Shown here: one piece after another, positions 31,745 through 33,335 of the stretch
How positions within the stretch are numbered: position 1 is the first letter of the stretch
How the letters are laid out: each line of letters starts with the position of its first letter
Source: Bacilli bacterium
GTDB taxonomy: Bacteria > Bacillota_I > Bacilli_A > RFN20 > CAG-826
Reading direction: 5' to 3'
Assembly (NCBI GenBank): GCA_016296285.1
Contig: JAEDJP010000003.1
Coordinates: forward strand, 1 to 33,335
Length of the DNA: 33,335 bases
Program-made: the position numbers and the translations under genes
Notes under the pieces: generated by a model
Told to the model about the DNA's origin: nothing
The model's input: only the letters and a program-made list of their open reading frames with translations
Database searches by the model: none

Positions 31745-31983
31745 TTCTTTTTGTTGTTGTTCTCGTATTCTTGCATTTGGTTTTTCGCTTCGTCGTCCTC
31801 GACCGGCTGGAGAATGCGGTCCAGTTCTTCTTGAGCGACTTCCTTGTCGGACTTTGGCTTTTCCTGGTTTTGGAAAGGCTTCACGTGCTTCTTCACGAGA
31901 ATGACGGCGAGGACGATGACGCCGAAGACGGCGACGATGATGACGGGCGTAAGCCAGCCCATGCTGTCAGCGAGTACGATCAT
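31741..31983 (-). CDS. Small single-TM protein
   Basis: An 80-residue protein with one N-terminal membrane segment (about residues 9-31, WLTPVIIVAVFGVIVLAVILV) and a charged C-terminal tail rich in Lys, Glu, Asn and Gln. The tail ends in a run of Asn and Lys. I see no known family. It is wedged between the Fic-like gene and hemW with four-base overlaps on both sides (ATGA and GTGA), so it is translationally coupled to both. Confidence 0.7.
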   Translation of the reverse strand: MIVLADSMGWLTPVIIVAVFGVIVLAVILVKKHVKPFQNQEKPKSDKEVAQEELDRILQPVEDDEAKNQMQEYENNNKKK

Positions 31984-33335
31984 GCTTGTTCTCCTTGTTT
32001 GATTGGGGTGTATACGAATTTGTTCTTGAATTTGAGTTTGCGGTAGAAGCCTTCCTTGGCGAGGTTGTCCATGCTGGTCCTGGCCGTTTCATAGACGCAA
32101 CGGGCGTGCTTCTTGTAATCCTGAATCGTGTAGTACGAACCGACCGTGCAGTGGGAAGCGAAGAACAGAGCTTGCGGCTTGCGGATATTCGGGTTGGTTT
32201 CGAGGATATATCGCGCGGTCTCTCGAATTTCCTTGTCCGAGAGAGGGTTCTTTGGCGGATTCAAGGCGAGTTGCCCAGCGGTTTCGATGGGCAACGTCGA
32301 GAGGGTCGGCACGCTTTGTTCTTGCGGGGTCGTCGGCACTTTTTCCTGCGAAAGTTCCGGCGAGATTTGAGGAGGCGGCGTTTCTTCCGCCGGTTCAGCG
32401 GCCTTGATCGGCTCTGGCTCGGGAATCGGATCCGTTCTCGTTAGCGTTGGGGCAATATCCGAAGGCGTCAGGCGATTCTTCTCCTCGTCCAAGACGATGC
32501 GAACCGTCCTTGTCGCCGCGTCGAGAAGGGAAGACAAAGCCAAGGTCATTTGCTCCATGCCGTAGCAAACGAAATACGTGATGTCGCTGAAAAGCTGCAC
32601 GGAATCGCAAATATCCTTTTTCTTGTCGCTTTTCTTCATCAAGTTTTCCAAGGGAAGGAAAGCGACAGCCTTTCCGTATCCTTCGCCGGAAAGATAGGCT
32701 TTGGCGGCAAGGGCCGCGATTAGATCGTTATGGGCCGCGAAAGGCTTGATATAAGAAACGAAATAGGCGATAAGGAAAGCCTTCGCGATGACGGGAATAT
32801 TCTCGTGGTCAATCGAAGAGAAAAGATCGCTCATTTTGCCTTCGATCAAATCCCAAGGGCACTCTTCGATGATGTCGCTCGCGGTGTTCATCATGAAGCG
32901 GGACCTGCTGTTCGTCTCGCGATAAAAGGAAACGAGTTCGGCATTCCCGTTGAGACCACCCAAAATCGAGGCGAACAAATCTTCGCCAAACGAAGGGGTT
33001 TCGCCGTCGAGGAGTGAATCCAAAAAGGCGAGATGCCCGAGAATGGCGGTGTGATCGGGGTTATTTTCGCGGTACATGCCCGTTAGCATGGCTTTCAGGT
33101 TAAGTTCGGGTATGACTTTTCCCTCGAGAACGGTCGAAGCCTTCAGAAGGGGGAGGAATGCATCCTTCCGGAAAGCTTCCAAGAATCCGGCGTTCGACAT
33201 GAATCCGTTGACACGTTCCGAGAATCTTTCGAGAAGCGCTGAAAAATCCTGCATTTTCTGGGAAATCGCAGGACTCAGCGTAAGCGAAAAGCAACGATTT
33301 TTGATATCGCGAAGAACGAGTTGCCTGGCATGTTG
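31980..33335 (-). CDS. Fic-family-like protein with eroded catalytic motif; 5' end may lie outside the window
   Basis: Numbering is from the only in-frame ATG, 33254. Residues 30-250 look like a Fic domain. An inhibitory-helix type motif S40-xxx-E44-G45 (STVLEG) is followed by helices. At the catalytic loop, where Fic enzymes have HPFxDGNGR, this protein has KPFAAHND (170-177): the catalytic His is Lys and the phosphate-binding Gly/Arg residues are lost. It is therefore unlikely to transfer AMP. A proline-rich linker (about 265-335) leads to a C-terminal winged-helix-like domain (about 338-418), an arrangement common in Fic proteins. The frame has no stop up to 33335, and the ATG lacks a Shine-Dalgarno, so the true start probably lies further upstream. 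It is coupled to the small TM gene by ATGA. Confidence 0.65.
   Translation of the reverse strand, partial: QHARQLVLRDIKNRCFSLTLSPAISQKMQDFSALLERFSERVNGFMSNAGFLEAFRKDAFLPLLKASTVLEGKVIPELNLKAMLTGMYRENNPDHTAILGHLAFLDSLLDGETPSFGEDLFASILGGLNGNAELVSFYRETNSRSRFMMNTASDIIEECPWDLIEGKMSDLFSSIDHENIPVIAKAFLIAYFVSYIKPFAAHNDLIAALAAKAYLSGEGYGKAVAFLPLENLMKKSDKKKDICDSVQLFSDITYFVCYGMEQMTLALSSLLDAATRTVRIVLDEEKNRLTPSDIAPTLTRTDPIPEPEPIKAAEPAEETPPPQISPELSQEKVPTTPQEQSVPTLSTLPIETAGQLALNPPKNPLSDKEIRETARYILETNPNIRKPQALFFASHCTVGSYYTIQDYKKHARCVYETARTSMDNLAKEGFYRKLKFKNKFVYTPIKQGEQA

Overview
This window is a gene-dense chromosomal segment from a bacterium of the Bacillota. The most likely placement is class Bacilli, near the uncultured Erysipelotrichales/Mollicutes-like gut lineages; this is an inference from gene content and order. 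Gene order closely follows the Bacillus subtilis yqe-yqf region: hemW-hrcA-grpE-dnaK-dnaJ-rsmE-mtaB, then ybeY-cdd-era-recO-glyRS-dnaG-rpoD-trmK, then ispH-cshB-nfo-ispG. The plsY/parE-parC and efp-yneF groups sit at the left end. Coding regions are moderately GC-rich by eye. TGA is a frequent stop (rpoD, era, cdd, cshB), so the standard bacterial code applies, although EF-P has a mycoplasma-like loop. There are no rRNA genes, tRNA genes, CRISPR arrays, transposases or prophage genes.

Layout. Positions 1-3.2 kb: parC (cut by the window edge) and parE, minus strand, divergent from plsY. 4.05-4.45 kb: the only long gene-free stretch, with several inverted repeats. 4.45-6.02 kb: yneF, efp, an unknown membrane protein and rpmG (L33). 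6.1-10.4 kb: ispG and ispH (both [4Fe-4S] enzymes of the MEP isoprenoid pathway) on the plus strand, with nfo and cshB on the minus strand. 10.3-15.1 kb: dnaG-rpoD-second sigma factor-trmK. 15.2-16.6 kb: single-chain glycyl-tRNA synthetase. 16.65-21.4 kb: an operon of a C39-peptidase/six-TM protein, an unknown four-TM protein, ybeY, cdd, era and recO. 21.5-22.4 kb: deoC and rpmF (L32). 22.5-25.7 kb: a zinc-ribbon/TM2 protein, rsmE, an AT-rich unknown gene and mtaB. 25.8-30.6 kb: hrcA-grpE-dnaK-dnaJ behind a sigma-A promoter with two CIRCE operators. 30.6-33.3 kb: a degenerate Fic-family protein, a small membrane protein and hemW.

Most genes are housekeeping: replication (DnaG, ParC/E), transcription (RpoD), translation and RNA modification (EF-P, L32, L33, GlyRS, Era, YbeY, RsmE, TrmK, MtaB), repair (Nfo, RecO), chaperones, lipid and isoprenoid synthesis. 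Accessory or unexplained elements are: the C39/six-TM protein without an ABC ATPase plus its membrane partner; a sigma-70 paralogue translationally coupled to rpoD; a pseudo-Fic protein whose catalytic motif is eroded; an AT-rich gene between rsmE and mtaB; and a structured intergenic region at 4.16-4.34 kb. Six genes without a Shine-Dalgarno have a -10-like TANNNT hexamer only 6-9 nt before the start codon, which suggests leaderless transcription. Packing is extreme: 1-, 4- and 8-base stop/start overlaps, and two convergent gene pairs whose coding regions overlap.
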